Shown here in pieces: positions 15,750 to 24,780 of a stretch of DNA of 64,000 nt. Within the stretch, counting starts at the first letter, position 1. Every line of letters begins with the position of its first letter. Origin of the DNA: Oleidesulfovibrio alaskensis DSM 16109 (GTDB lineage Bacteria; Desulfobacterota; Desulfovibrionia; Desulfovibrionales; Desulfovibrionaceae); NCBI RefSeq assembly GCF_000482745.1, contig NZ_AXWQ01000004.1:1-64000 (forward strand), read 5' to 3'. Under the pieces are notes generated by a model that worked only from the letters and a program-made list of their open reading frames with translations, had not been told where the DNA came from and made no database searches. Position numbers and translations under genes: made by a program.

Positions 15750-17192
15750 ATGAACCGATACACCAAACGCCTTCAGCTCACGTTGCTGACAACCGTATTC
15801 GCGCTGGCCGCCACCATGGCCCACGCGGCCGGAGTTCCTGATTTCACCGCACTGTCCGCAAAAGCCGGACCGGCAGTTGTCAACATCAACACCGAAAAAA
15901 GCGTGGAAAACAAAATTCCCGAACAATGGAGAGAATTCTTCCAGAACAGACCCCACGGTCTGCCTTTTGATGATTTCTTCAACCAGTTCGAGCGTTTTTT
16001 CAACCAGCCCCAGCGCCCGCGCAAACAGCGCTCGCTCGGTTCGGGCTTCATCATCTCTCCGGACGGATACATTGTCACCAACAACCATGTGATCGCCGGC
16101 GCCGATGTAGTTTCGGTAAACGTGGAAAGTGCCAAAGGCGAACCGGACACGTTTGAGGCCACTGTTGTCGGCACCGACAGCGAAACAGACCTCGCTCTGC
16201 TTAAAATCGATGCAGGCCGGCCGCTTGCCACCCTGCCGTTCGGTGATTCCGACGCACTTCAGGTCGGCGAATGGGTTATGGCCATCGGCAACCCCTTCGG
16301 TCTTGACCACTCGGTGACTGCAGGCATCATCAGCGCGCTGGGCCGCGATATCCGCTCCGGTCCATTCGACGATTTCATTCAGACTGATGCGTCCATCAAC
16401 CCAGGCAACAGCGGCGGCCCCCTCATCAACAGTGACGGCAAAGTGATAGGCATCAACACAGCCATCATAGCCAGCGGTCAGGGCATTGGATTTGCGGTAC
16501 CCAGCAACCTTGCAAGAAGGGTCATAGAAGAACTGAAGACAAACAAGCGGGTGGCCCGCGGCTGGATAGGCGTCACCATTCAGGACATTGACGAAAATAC
16601 CGCCAAGGCGCTGGGACTTAAAAACACCAGAGGCGCGCTCATCGGCAATGTCCTCAGCGGGGAACCCGCAGACAAAGCCGGAATACGCGCGGGCGATATC
16701 ATCATCAAAGTGAACCGTAATGAGATTTCCGGTGCCTCTGACCTGTTGCGCACCATCGCCGACCTGTCCCCCGGAGACAAGGCCACAGTGGTCGCCGTGC
16801 GCAACGGTGCGCAAAAGACCTTCACTCTCACGCTGGGCGAGAGAGGAACAGAAATGGCAGCCCGCGATGAAACCCCGCAGCAGAAGCAGAATGCCGCCAC
16901 AGGTCAGCTGGGGCTCAAGCTGCGCCAGATGACAGAACAGGAAGCCGGACAGCTTGGTCTCGAATCAACCAATGGACTGCTTGTGGTGGGTATCCAGCAA
17001 AATTCACCCGCCGCCATGGCAGATCTGCGGCCCGGCGATGTGATCCTGATGGCGAATCTGAAGCCTGTGAACACCGTCGGCCAGCTGCAGAAAATTGTTG
17101 AAGGCGACGCCGCAAAGCGCGGAGCCATCATGTTCCAGATATACCGCAGGGGTGAGACGTTTTTCCGCACGCTCTCCCTGAGTGCCGAATAA
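15750..17192 (+). CDS. htrA: Periplasmic serine protease HtrA/DegP
   Basis: A 480-residue exported protease-chaperone. ATG 15750 follows AAGGAG; the first 26 residues are a signal peptide (KRLQLTLLTTVFALAATMAHA). The catalytic triad is His113 (TNNHVI), Asp147 (SETDLALL) and Ser221 (GNSGGP). Two PDZ domains follow, about residues 265-360 and 390-475. It degrades misfolded envelope proteins. It is followed closely by hslU in the same direction, linking envelope and cytoplasmic quality control. No obvious alternative-sigma promoter was recognised upstream. Confidence 0.97.
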   Translation: MNRYTKRLQLTLLTTVFALAATMAHAAGVPDFTALSAKAGPAVVNINTEKSVENKIPEQWREFFQNRPHGLPFDDFFNQFERFFNQPQRPRKQRSLGSGFIISPDGYIVTNNHVIAGADVVSVNVESAKGEPDTFEATVVGTDSETDLALLKIDAGRPLATLPFGDSDALQVGEWVMAIGNPFGLDHSVTAGIISALGRDIRSGPFDDFIQTDASINPGNSGGPLINSDGKVIGINTAIIASGQGIGFAVPSNLARRVIEELKTNKRVARGWIGVTIQDIDENTAKALGLKNTRGALIGNVLSGEPADKAGIRAGDIIIKVNRNEISGASDLLRTIADLSPGDKATVVAVRNGAQKTFTLTLGERGTEMAARDETPQQKQNAATGQLGLKLRQMTEQEAGQLGLESTNGLLVVGIQQNSPAAMADLRPGDVILMANLKPVNTVGQLQKIVEGDAAKRGAIMFQIYRRGETFFRTLSLSAE

Positions 17193-17396
17193 AGCCTGTT
17201 CACCGCCTCATCAAGGGGATGCGCCATGCGCATCCCCTTTTCTTTTCCCCTTTTGCCCTTGTCTGTGCTGTGACAGATGCTTACAGTTGGCATCAGCCAC
17301 GCATGCTGCTGCTGTCTCTGCCCGCCGTCCGCTTTTTTCACGGCCCGGACAGCCACACACTGCGCGCTGATATCATATGTCTTTCAAGGAGCAACC

Positions 17397-18746
17397 ATGA
17401 GCGTACTCACGCCCAGAGAAATCGTTTCAGAACTGGACAAGTATATAATAGGTCAGGAACAGGCAAAACGAATGGTGGCGGTGGCACTGCGCAACCGCTG
17501 GCGCCGGCAACAGCTGGAACCTGCCATCAGAGATGAAGTGGCTCCCAAAAACATCATCATGATGGGCCCGACCGGTGTGGGCAAGACGGAAATCGCCAGA
17601 CGGCTCGCCAGGCTTTCTTCCTCCCCCTTTCTGAAAGTCGAAGCCACCAAATTCACCGAAGTGGGTTATGTGGGGCGTGATGTGGAGTCCATGATCCGCG
17701 ACCTGATGGAGATCAGTGTCAATCTGGTACGGGAAGAGGAACGGGACAGTGTCAAAACCCGCGCGGAAGCCGCAGCAGAAGAACGGCTTCTTGACCTGCT
17801 GCTCCCCTCTTCCCCTGCTGTAAACACAAGCTTCGACACCCCGCAGACACCTGCAGGCGGCGCAGAAAATACCCGCAACAAGTTGAGAACGCTCTGGCGT
17901 GAAGGCAGGCTTGATCACAGGGAAGTGGAAATGGAAGTGGAAATGCAGTCCGGTCCGCAGATGGATGTCATGACCATGCCGGGCATGGAGGACATCGGTT
18001 CGCAGTTCAAGGATATGTTCAGCAAGGCATTTCCGCCTAAACGCAAACGGCGCCGCATGAAGGTGGGTGACGCCTATGCCATTCTGCTGCAGGAAGAATC
18101 GGAACGGCTCATCGACCATGAAAAGGTCATAGAACTGGCAAGAGAACGCGCAGAACAGACAGGCATTATCTTTCTGGATGAAATAGACAAAATAGCCAGC
18201 AGTCAGCAAGGCGGCAAAACCGCCGACATATCGAGAGAAGGTGTCCAGCGTGACCTGCTGCCCATTGTCGAAGGCTCTGCGGTCAATACCAAATACGGCA
18301 TCATACACACTGACCATATCCTCTTCATCGGAGCGGGAGCATTCCACTACAGCAAACCTTCCGACCTTATTCCCGAACTGCAGGGGCGTTTTCCGTTGCG
18401 GGTGGAGCTGACGGCGCTTGGCAGCAAGGAATTTCTCCGCATTCTTACAGAGCCGAAAAACGCCCTGACCGTACAGTACAAAGCTCTGCTGGCCACCGAA
18501 GGTGTGCAGATAGAATATACCGAAGATGCGCTGGAGGCTGTGGCCGACTTTGCACAGGAAGCAAATCAGGAAACAGAAAACATCGGCGCACGTCGCCTGT
18601 ATACCATAATGGAAAAAATTCTTGCAGATCTTTCTTTTGAAGCTCCTGACAAAAGCGGAGAGCGTATAGTCATAGACAGGGAATATGTCCGGCAGCATCT
18701 TGCAGATATCACTGCAAACAGGGATCTTACCCGTTACATACTCTAA
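17397..18746 (+). CDS. hslU: HslU ATPase subunit of the HslUV protease
   Basis: A 449-residue AAA+ unfoldase. AAGGAG precedes ATG 17397. Features are the Walker A GPTGVGKT (residues 57-64), a variable I domain with an EVEMEVEM tandem repeat, the Walker [12 protein letters not shown], the sensor/arginine finger region and the C-terminal RYIL that docks into HslV. HslV normally precedes hslU in an operon, but htrA stands there instead, so the peptidase must be elsewhere in the genome. hslU is followed by argB after 20 bases. Confidence 0.97.
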   Translation: MSVLTPREIVSELDKYIIGQEQAKRMVAVALRNRWRRQQLEPAIRDEVAPKNIIMMGPTGVGKTEIARRLARLSSSPFLKVEATKFTEVGYVGRDVESMIRDLMEISVNLVREEERDSVKTRAEAAAEERLLDLLLPSSPAVNTSFDTPQTPAGGAENTRNKLRTLWREGRLDHREVEMEVEMQSGPQMDVMTMPGMEDIGSQFKDMFSKAFPPKRKRRRMKVGDAYAILLQEESERLIDHEKVIELARERAEQTGIIFLDEIDKIASSQQGGKTADISREGVQRDLLPIVEGSAVNTKYGIIHTDHILFIGAGAFHYSKPSDLIPELQGRFPLRVELTALGSKEFLRILTEPKNALTVQYKALLATEGVQIEYTEDALEAVADFAQEANQETENIGARRLYTIMEKILADLSFEAPDKSGERIVIDREYVRQHLADITANRDLTRYIL

Positions 18747-18766
18747 ACCGTGATACGGAGCATACC

Positions 18767-19654
18767 GTGCAGAACGATGCGTTCAAATCCAAGGTTCTCA
18801 TTGAATCCCTGCCCTACTTCCGCCAGTTCAGCGGTGAAACAGTTGTCATAAAATACGGTGGCAACGCCATGATAGACGAAAGTCTGAAGCAGGCTTTTGC
18901 TCTGAACATCGTGCTGCTCAAGTATGTCGGGGTCAATCCTGTTGTTGTACACGGCGGAGGCCCCCAGATAGGCCGCATGCTGCAGCAGCTGAACATTCCC
19001 ACAAACTTCCGCGAAGGCCTGCGTGTGACGGATGACGCCACCATGGACGTTGTGGAAATGGTGCTGGTCGGCAAGGTGAACAAGCAGATCGTCAACCTGC
19101 TGAATCTGAGCGGCGCCAAGGCTGTGGGGCTTTCGGGCAAAGACGGCCAGCTGATCAGGGCCCGCCAGATGGAAATGGTGATCAGCAAAGAGGCTCAGGC
19201 ACCAGAAATCATTGATCTGGGCAAAGTGGGAGAAGTGACAGGAGTGGAAACAAAACTGCTGCACAGCCTGCAGCGGGACGGCTTCGTTCCCGTCATTGCC
19301 CCTGTGGGCGTGGACGAAAACGGAGAGACTTACAATATCAACGCCGACCTTGTGGCCGGTGCGGTAGCCGGTGCACTGGGAGCAAAAAGGCTTCTGCTGC
19401 TCACTGATGTTCCGGGCATTCTGGATAAGGACGGCAGACTCATATCTTCGCTCGATACAGCCCGCACCATGCAGCTGTTTGAAGACGGTACACTGAAAGG
19501 CGGCATGCTGCCCAAGGTCAAGTGCTGTCTGGAAGCTCTTGAGGACGGGGTTGAAAAGGCCATGATCATTGACGGACGCATCGAAAACTGCGTGCTGCTT
19601 GAGCTCTTTACCGATCACGGCATCGGTACGGAGATCACCAGGGCCTGTTCCTGA
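18767..19654 (+). CDS. argB: Acetylglutamate kinase
   Basis: A 295-residue kinase of the amino-acid kinase family, the second step of arginine synthesis (N-acetylglutamate to its 5-phosphate). Visible motifs are [10 protein letters not shown] near the N terminus, [10 protein letters not shown], the [20 protein letters not shown] region, [12 protein letters not shown] and GGMLPKV. GTG 18767 is preceded by GGAG. Its start is close to the hslU stop, so it is probably read through from the upstream genes. A convergent terminator separates it from pyrR. Confidence 0.97.
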   Translation: MQNDAFKSKVLIESLPYFRQFSGETVVIKYGGNAMIDESLKQAFALNIVLLKYVGVNPVVVHGGGPQIGRMLQQLNIPTNFREGLRVTDDATMDVVEMVLVGKVNKQIVNLLNLSGAKAVGLSGKDGQLIRARQMEMVISKEAQAPEIIDLGKVGEVTGVETKLLHSLQRDGFVPVIAPVGVDENGETYNINADLVAGAVAGALGAKRLLLLTDVPGILDKDGRLISSLDTARTMQLFEDGTLKGGMLPKVKCCLEALEDGVEKAMIIDGRIENCVLLELFTDHGIGTEITRACS

Positions 19655-19660
19655 TTACAA

Positions 19661-19694
19661 CCGGCAGGCGGAACCGCCGGGTTCCGCCTGCCGG
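19661..19694. terminator. Bidirectional terminator between argB and pyrR
   Basis: A perfect 14-bp stem: CCGGCAGGCGGAAC (19661-19674) against GTTCCGCCTGCCGG (19681-19694), six-base loop. There is little T tract, but the placement between converging genes supports the call. Confidence 0.6.
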
Positions 19695-19721
19695 ACAACA
19701 TGCATGCCGGACAATCTCTTG

Positions 19722-20255
19722 CTAGCGGCGCAACAGCATCACAGCATCGTCGCCGTCACGCTCCGACACAAGGACATTGACCTGCTCGTCCCTGCCTGTT
19801 GTGAGTGACTTGCCCACATAATCAGCATGTATAGGCAGCTCTCTATGCCCTCTGTCCACCAGAACCAGCAGCTCGACCCTCTCCGGCCGACCGTAATCAA
19901 GAATAGCTTCAAGTGCGGAACGGATGGTTCTGCCTGTATAGAGCACATCGTCCACCAGCACTATCCGGGCGTCATCCACGGCAAAAGGCAGCTCCGTGCG
20001 GTTGATCATGGGCTGGGTGTCAAGACTGGTCCAGTCATCCCGGTAAAGATTGATATCCAGACTGCCCAGAGCAACCTCTCTGCCCAGCCGGGCGGACAAA
20101 AGACCACGCAGTCTGCCCGCTATGTCCACCCCGCGGCGCTGGATGCCCACCAGAGCAAGATTGTCCGCGTCTCCGTGGCGTTCAAGTACCTCACAGGCCA
20201 GCCGCTCAAGCGTTCTGGCTATGTCCTGTGCCGAAAGAATGCACTTTTTCTGCAT
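19722..20255 (-). CDS. pyrR: PyrR, pyrimidine regulator and uracil phosphoribosyltransferase
   Basis: A 177-residue type I phosphoribosyltransferase. The PRPP-binding loop is VLVDDVLYTGRTIRSAL; GIQRRGVDIAGRL and SLDINLYRDD are typical of PyrR. ATG 20255 follows a GGAAAGG-like ribosome site; an upstream codon at 20321 lacks one. In other bacteria PyrR binds pyr-operon mRNA and some forms also have weak UPRTase activity. No pyr genes are adjacent here, so the target RNA lies elsewhere. Confidence 0.93.
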   Translation of the reverse strand: MQKKCILSAQDIARTLERLACEVLERHGDADNLALVGIQRRGVDIAGRLRGLLSARLGREVALGSLDINLYRDDWTSLDTQPMINRTELPFAVDDARIVLVDDVLYTGRTIRSALEAILDYGRPERVELLVLVDRGHRELPIHADYVGKSLTTGRDEQVNVLVSERDGDDAVMLLRR

Positions 20256-20347
20256 AAAAAACCCTTTCCGGTCTTGCGTTAGCTTTTTGCGTCCCCATAT
20301 GTATAGCGTTATGCGGGGCAAGGCAAATGGACAGCCACAAACCGCAT

Positions 20348-20376
20348 TTGACTTTTCCTGTTAAATTCTGTATATT
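20348..20376 (+). promoter_or_regulatory. Sigma-70-type promoter of the Cys-form HesB-like gene
   Basis: TTGACT (20348-20353) and TATATT (20371-20376) are separated by 17 bases, about 75 bases before the start codon of the gene at 20452. Confidence 0.65.
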
Positions 20377-20451
20377 TATCAGGTCGATACATAAAACGAA
20401 ACACATTGGAAAAATCTATGATACCATTGGTTTTTCCATGGAGGATTCACA

Positions 20452-20772
20452 ATGATCACACTGCAGGAAAGCGCCGGCAAAGAGCTGGACGCCTATTTCA
20501 CCGACAAAGAAAAATCTCCCATCCGCATTTACCTCGCCCCCGGCGGCTGCAGCGGTCCCCGTCTGGCGCTGGCGCTGGATGAACCCGGTGAAGCCGACAC
20601 GACGGAAGACGCAGGTGGATATACCTTTATCATGAACACCGGACTGTTTGAGCAGGTAGGTAACGTAACCATCGACCTGACATGCAGCGGGTTCACCCTG
20701 ACTCCCGAAATTCCCCTGCCGGGCGGCGGCGGGTGCAGCGGCTGCGGTAGTTCCAGCAGTTGCTGCAGCTAA
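20452..20772 (+). CDS. HesB/IscA-like protein (Cys form)
   Basis: A 106-residue protein of the IscA/HesB fold group, which binds or transfers iron-sulfur clusters or iron. Key residues are Cys33 in APGGCSGPRL, the LALALDEP strand, a Cys in LTCSGF and a terminal GGGGCSGC...CCS cysteine cluster. The family normally has Cys-x(n)-Cys-x-Cys; here the C-terminal pair is part of a glycine-rich Cys tail. GGAGG is well placed before ATG 20452. It is the tandem paralogue of the selenoprotein gene at 20959, aligning from the first residue with Cys33 at the Sec position. A terminator separates the two. Confidence 0.85.
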   Translation: MITLQESAGKELDAYFTDKEKSPIRIYLAPGGCSGPRLALALDEPGEADTTEDAGGYTFIMNTGLFEQVGNVTIDLTCSGFTLTPEIPLPGGGGCSGCGSSSSCCS

Positions 20773-20787
20773 TATAGCGCGCACACC

Positions 20788-20813
20788 AACGGCCCTTCGG
20801 GGCCGTTTTTTTT
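20788..20813 (+). terminator. Terminator of the Cys-form HesB-like gene
   Basis: AACGGCCC and GGGCCGTT pair around TTCG and are followed by eight T residues. Confidence 0.9.
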
Positions 20814-20899
20814 ATTGCGGCTTCCCATGCCAACCTTCCACGGAAACGGGCAATTTTCAACCATGCTAGAGTTTTCATCTATGGGTTTTGCCGTTTGCA

Positions 20900-20928
20900 T
20901 TGACAAAGCTTGCTGCGGCCCTTACTTG
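20900..20928 (+). promoter_or_regulatory. Candidate promoter of the selenoprotein gene
   Basis: TTGACA (20900-20905) and TACTTG (20923-20928) with a 17-base spacer, about 30 bases before the start codon at 20959. The -35 is perfect, the -10 is weak. Confidence 0.45.
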
Positions 20929-20958
20929 TTGCCCATACCAGAACCGTGGAGGAACGGA

Positions 20959-21270
20959 ATGTTCGAACTTACCGATACCGCTCACAAGGAGCTGGAATCC
21001 TACTTTGCGGACAAGGAGCGCACTCCTATCCGTGTGTATCTTGCGCCCGGTGGCTGAAGCGGCCCCAGGCTGGCATTGGCTCTGGATGAGCCAAACGAAT
21101 CTGACAACGTATACGAAGTGAAAGGTTTCACCTTTGCCGTAAACAAAGAACTGATGGAACGGGCGGAGTCCATCAGGATTGATCTCTCATACATGGGATT
21201 TCAAGTTGAATCCGGTCAGCCTCTCGGCAGCGGCGGCGGCTCTTGCAGCAGCTGCTCCTCCTGCGGCTAG
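20959..21270 (+). CDS. HesB-like selenoprotein (Sec33 encoded by in-frame TGA)
   Basis: Reading through one TGA at 21055-21057 gives 103 residues, beginning MFELTDTAHKELESYFADKE. GGAGG precedes ATG 20959. The TGA lies at codon 33 in APGG-U-SGPRLALALDEP, exactly where the tandem paralogue has Cys33, and the frame stays intact on both sides. The tail is again Cys-rich (GGGSCSSCSSCG). A SECIS-like hairpin starts directly after the TGA. HesB-like selenoproteins are an established bacterial group, so selenocysteine is the best reading; a nonsense pseudogene is the alternative. Sec at a metal/cluster ligand position would alter redox behaviour. The sel genes are not in this window. Confidence 0.88.
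21058..21092 (+). promoter_or_regulatory. Bacterial SECIS element (in coding sequence)
   Basis: Directly after the TGA the mRNA can fold into a hairpin: CCAGGC (21065-21070) pairs with GC plus CTGG (21079-21085, one bulged T), with an 8-base loop TGGCATTG that has G at position 2. An outer GGC/GCC pair (21061-21063 with 21090-21092) can extend it. Loop distance from TGA is about 13 bases. The rare Arg codon AGG, used here where the Cys paralogue has CGT, contributes to the stem. Confidence 0.65.
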
Positions 21271-21288
21271 ACAAACACCCGCACCACC

Positions 21289-21314
21289 GGCCTTCCCGCA
21301 GGGAAGGCCTTTTT
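21289..21314 (+). terminator. Terminator of the selenoprotein gene
   Basis: GGCCTTCCC pairs with GGGAAGGCC around GCA, followed by five T residues. Confidence 0.9.
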
Positions 21315-21327
21315 CATGCACACACAA

Positions 21328-21359
21328 AAAGCGGGGCCGCCATATGGCGGCCCCGCTTT
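21328..21359 (-). terminator. Terminator of the glycosyltransferase pair
   Basis: AAAGCGGGGCCGCC and GGCGGCCCCGCTTT are perfectly complementary around ATAT, with T residues on the minus strand, just past the stop codon at 21366. Confidence 0.8.
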
Positions 21360-21365
21360 ACCTGT

Positions 21366-22670
21366 TCAGGCATACTGTTTTTTCCACTCCTGCAAAAAAA
21401 GCAGTGCTGTTTCCAGCTCCGTCAGAGTGCCTTTACGCTGCCGCACCGCCCAGCACAGATCATCAAATGACGCATCTGCCGGCAGGCCCAGGCGTTCGAG
21501 CAACTGCCCGAGCTCCGCTGTGAGCTCCGATGGCAGTTGCGCGCCGTGCAGGGCACTTTCCAGCGTACGGCGCACTGCCGGCCATGAGGGACGCTTTGCA
21601 CGCACAAAATCAAGCAAGGCCTGCATCCGGTGCTCATAAGTATGCTCACGCAGCACCCTTTCTCTGGCACGAAGAGCATACGCCTGCCGCGCCTCTTCAT
21701 CCTCCAGATAGTCCCGGATCAACCCGTGCATCTCCTCCACAGAGCTGAAGGTGACAAGTTCATCACAGGCAAAAAGTTCGGGCAGCAACGACCGTTGGTC
21801 CACAAGCTGAAACGCGCCGCACGCCGCCAGTTCAAATGTCCGGGGATTAACAAAATCTCCGCGGCCGACCAGTTCACTGGCGTGCACACTTGAATGCAGG
21901 TTAAGGTTGATACGGGTGGCATTATAAATTCTAACCGCATCTTCGGGTGAAACGCGCGCCCCGCCAAGCTGTACATGGCGCTGAAGCAAAGGCTCGCCTT
22001 CCCACTCCGTACCCCATATTTTAAAATCATATCCGGTAAACTGCCTGAACGCCAACCGTCTGTTGGGATAACCGGCCCCCATAAACGAGACATCGGCACC
22101 AAACCGGCGCTTTTCCACGGGGCTGAGGTCCACAGGCTTATGGAACGAGGCAAGAGCCGCCAGAGGCAGATACAGAGCGCCTTCCACACCCAGTTCTTCC
22201 AGCTTGTCCAGAAAATCATCCTTCTGGATAACTGCAAAAAAGTCATAGTACGGTGCAAAAGCACGCCAGTATGTGAACAGCCGATGGTCTTCCACAAACC
22301 ACATGGCCGTTGCCACCCCGTCTCTGCGCAGCCTTTTGAGCGCCTGTCTGCTCAGAGGGGCCTGAGCAAGCGCCAGCACCAGATCAGGCTCAAAGGTCTC
22401 CACCTTGGCCAGCACCGCCTGCGAGACCACCTGCAGAAAACTGTTTTCCAGATACTCCAGACGATCGGTGGTGACACGCAACCCCTTCAACGCCGAAAAG
22501 GCCGAATGAAAATCCGGAGCCTCGAAAACCTCGACGGTATGCCCCAGATTACGTAACGCATCAACGCAGTACCGTCCCACGGGCAACGATCCGCCATACA
22601 TGGGAAGCACCACCAGCACCCGCGCCTTTTCACCGCGCGACGCAGCATCATCACAAAGGGAACTGTTCAT
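21366..22670 (-). CDS. CgeB-like glycosyltransferase
   Basis: A 434-residue GT-B type protein. Visible features are an N-terminal Rossmann-like LVVLPMYGGSLPVGRY and the CgeB/DUF3880-style C-terminal half: ARINLNLHSS-type stretch, NPRTFELAACGAFQLVDQRS, ELVTFSSVEEM and ARERVLREHTYEHRM. I chose ATG 22670, the second of two adjacent ATG codons, because it is 5 bases from GAGG. It lies 17 bases after the GT9 gene and probably adds a sugar to the same cell-surface or flagellar glycan. Donor and acceptor are not predictable. Confidence 0.85.
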   Translation of the reverse strand: MNSSLCDDAASRGEKARVLVVLPMYGGSLPVGRYCVDALRNLGHTVEVFEAPDFHSAFSALKGLRVTTDRLEYLENSFLQVVSQAVLAKVETFEPDLVLALAQAPLSRQALKRLRRDGVATAMWFVEDHRLFTYWRAFAPYYDFFAVIQKDDFLDKLEELGVEGALYLPLAALASFHKPVDLSPVEKRRFGADVSFMGAGYPNRRLAFRQFTGYDFKIWGTEWEGEPLLQRHVQLGGARVSPEDAVRIYNATRINLNLHSSVHASELVGRGDFVNPRTFELAACGAFQLVDQRSLLPELFACDELVTFSSVEEMHGLIRDYLEDEEARQAYALRARERVLREHTYEHRMQALLDFVRAKRPSWPAVRRTLESALHGAQLPSELTAELGQLLERLGLPADASFDDLCWAVRQRKGTLTELETALLFLQEWKKQYA

Positions 22671-22687
22671 CATCACCTCGAAATAAA

Positions 22688-23986
22688 TCAGCAGAAACCC
22701 GGCACGTCCGCGACATCCGGAAAGTCCCGCCCCGCCGCGTCCAGCATCCAGTCGCTCTCGCTGAAAAGAAAACGGCCCAGACTGTCCTGCAGTGCCATAT
22801 CCTGCATGGCGCTCAGGCCTATGAGCCCGGCCCCTGCATTGGCCGTTTCCGGGCACACATGCTCCGCAACCAGCCGCCTCAGCTCCCGCCGCTCCGGCGC
22901 GGCCATATCCTCTCCGAACACGGGCAGATACGTCACACCCACGGCATCAAACATGCTGACAAGACCGGACAGATGCTCCGGATACGCTTCTGCGGCCTTA
23001 CCGGCCAGCACCTGAAGAAACCGTTTGTCGGCAAAGGGAGCGAGGCAGGCCACGGACACAGGACACGGCCGGTTTTCCTCGCACGGGGAGCACTGAACCA
23101 GTCCTTGCCAGACTCTGTGCCCCATACCGTAAGGGCCCGTCTCGAAGCACCAGGCGGAAGAAAGAAAAAAAGCCTGCACGGGCGTACCCAGATGAGCAGC
23201 AAGATGCATGGTGCCGGTATCGGGAGTTATCAGCGTATCCAGCGTACCCACAACTTCGGCAAGGTCCGTGTACCCTGTTTTGCCCGCCAGCGTTACGGTA
23301 CGCTCCACCATGGGGCCGGAAAAGTGGCGCATCAGCTGTCTGGCCAGCGTTTTTTCCGCAGCGGTGCCCAGCAGTGTTATTGCCGGACCTCCGGTTCCCT
23401 CAAAAACCGCCTGCACACAGGCGGCAAGCACTGCAGGCGGCAACGAGCGGCGTGAATCACGTCCGGCCAACACCACGCCTATACCGCCTCCCCCGCGTGC
23501 CGCCACGGGATTAACTTCTCCTGCACACACAGGGTTGCGCGCAAAATATGCCCAGAAGTCAACAAGATTGAGCGGTGCTATGCGGCGTTTTCTTGTCCAG
23601 CGAAAGGCCAGTCTTGCCCACAGCGGCACCTCAGGCTGCCCGCTGCGCATGGCATAACCGCGCACACTGTCAGCATCAAACAAAGCGGACAGCGAAAAAT
23701 TAAGACGCGAAAAATTAAGATTATATACAGCGTCAAAACGCTCTGAAGCCAGCCTGCCGAACAGCATTCTGCTTGCGGCAAACACTTCCGCCGGAGAACC
23801 CGCTCCTCTGTGTGCCGCAAGGCCGTGCACGCAGAGCTGAGGATATACCAGACGGGCAAGCGGAACCAGCGAACTGTCCACAGCCAGATGCACCTCGTCA
23901 TAGCGGCCGAGCAGCGTCAGAATGAGCCGCTTGGTCTGTATAATGTCCCCGAATCGGGCAAGCTGAATCACCAGTGCTTTTTTCAT
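22688..23986 (-). CDS. Glycosyltransferase family 9 (heptosyltransferase-like)
   Basis: A 432-residue GT9 protein. It starts MKKALVIQLARFGDIIQTKR, the typical N-terminal GDI motif of ADP-heptose:LPS heptosyltransferases, and has the C-terminal DTLITPDTGTMHLAAHLGTP acceptor/donor block. It is longer than classical WaaC/WaaF, with a long Cys-containing tail (CSPCEENRPC). With the CgeB-like gene it forms a two-gene surface-glycan operon. The acceptor is unknown; heptosyl transfer to LPS core is the family default. Confidence 0.88.
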   Translation of the reverse strand: MKKALVIQLARFGDIIQTKRLILTLLGRYDEVHLAVDSSLVPLARLVYPQLCVHGLAAHRGAGSPAEVFAASRMLFGRLASERFDAVYNLNFSRLNFSLSALFDADSVRGYAMRSGQPEVPLWARLAFRWTRKRRIAPLNLVDFWAYFARNPVCAGEVNPVAARGGGGIGVVLAGRDSRRSLPPAVLAACVQAVFEGTGGPAITLLGTAAEKTLARQLMRHFSGPMVERTVTLAGKTGYTDLAEVVGTLDTLITPDTGTMHLAAHLGTPVQAFFLSSAWCFETGPYGMGHRVWQGLVQCSPCEENRPCPVSVACLAPFADKRFLQVLAGKAAEAYPEHLSGLVSMFDAVGVTYLPVFGEDMAAPERRELRRLVAEHVCPETANAGAGLIGLSAMQDMALQDSLGRFLFSESDWMLDAAGRDFPDVADVPGFC

Positions 23987-24102
23987 GTATTCTCTCTATG
24001 CGTAATACCTTTTTTTACTAGCCTATTCCGTCATCAGCGGCAAGAAGACCACACCGGCACTTTCCCCTTTTCCTTTACAGCGCACAATTGTATAACGCGG
24101 CA

Positions 24103-24780
24103 ATGCGATATTACCCCATGTTGCTCAATCTTCAGGGAGCCGCCTGCCTCATCGTCGGCGGCGGGGAAGTAGGCAGGCGCAAGCTGCAGGCACTGCTGCC
24201 CTGCGAGCCCGCCTCCGTTATTGTGGTCGACCCGCGCACCGCCTCTTCGGACTGGCAGGACTTGCTATCCGGCGGTACGGTAGTGTACGAATGTCGTCCA
24301 TTTGATGAAAATGATGTGACCGGTAAGGCGGTTGTATTTGCCGCTACGGGCAACGCCGCAGTAAACGCCGCAGTCGCCCGCGCCTGCAGGCACAACGGCA
24401 TCCCCTGCAACGTGGCCGATGCCCCGCAGTCCGGCAGCTTCATTGTTCCCGCGCACTTCACCAGCGGAGACATTCTGGTCGCCCTTTCCACGGGGGGGCA
24501 CAGTCCCGCTCTGGCACGGCGCATAAGGTCCGATCTTCAGGAATGGTTCGGAGACAGATATACCGCTCTGGCTGCCTTTATGGGCAGGGTGCGGCCTCTC
24601 ATTCTGGATATCGGGCTTGAAACACACCGTAACACGGAAATTTTCAGAAATCTGGTCAATTCAGACCTCGCAGAAATGCTCCGGCATAACCGCAACACAG
24701 AAGCAGAAGCTCTTTTACGGAATCTGCTTCCCGAACAATTGCACAACAGAATCGGAGAGTTGCTGAATGAGCTTGCTTAA
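24103..24780 (+). CDS. Precorrin-2 dehydrogenase (SirC/Met8/CysG-N type)
   Basis: A 225-residue protein with an NAD-binding GGGEVGRRK motif near residue 20, the conserved VADAPQSGSFIVPA block and STGGHSPALARRIR. The frame can extend to TTG 24088, but ATG 24103 is the more ordinary start. It oxidises precorrin-2 to sirohydrochlorin for siroheme and, in sulfate reducers, for the siroheme-based haem route. I recall reports that a Desulfovibrio homologue is a dehydrogenase without chelatase activity; that is knowledge, not visible here. It overlaps the HemX-like gene by 14 bases. Confidence 0.9.
   Translation: MRYYPMLLNLQGAACLIVGGGEVGRRKLQALLPCEPASVIVVDPRTASSDWQDLLSGGTVVYECRPFDENDVTGKAVVFAATGNAAVNAAVARACRHNGIPCNVADAPQSGSFIVPAHFTSGDILVALSTGGHSPALARRIRSDLQEWFGDRYTALAAFMGRVRPLILDIGLETHRNTEIFRNLVNSDLAEMLRHNRNTEAEALLRNLLPEQLHNRIGELLNELA

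Noticed and set aside
17920..17946. Tandem GAAGTGGAAATG repeat in hslU as a mobile repeat
   Set aside because: It encodes EVEMEVEM inside the variable I domain and keeps the frame; ordinary low complexity.
21055..21057. Nonsense mutation making the second HesB-like gene a pseudogene
   Set aside because: The TGA sits exactly at the Cys position of the paralogue, the rest of the frame is intact and a SECIS-like hairpin follows, so selenocysteine is the better reading.
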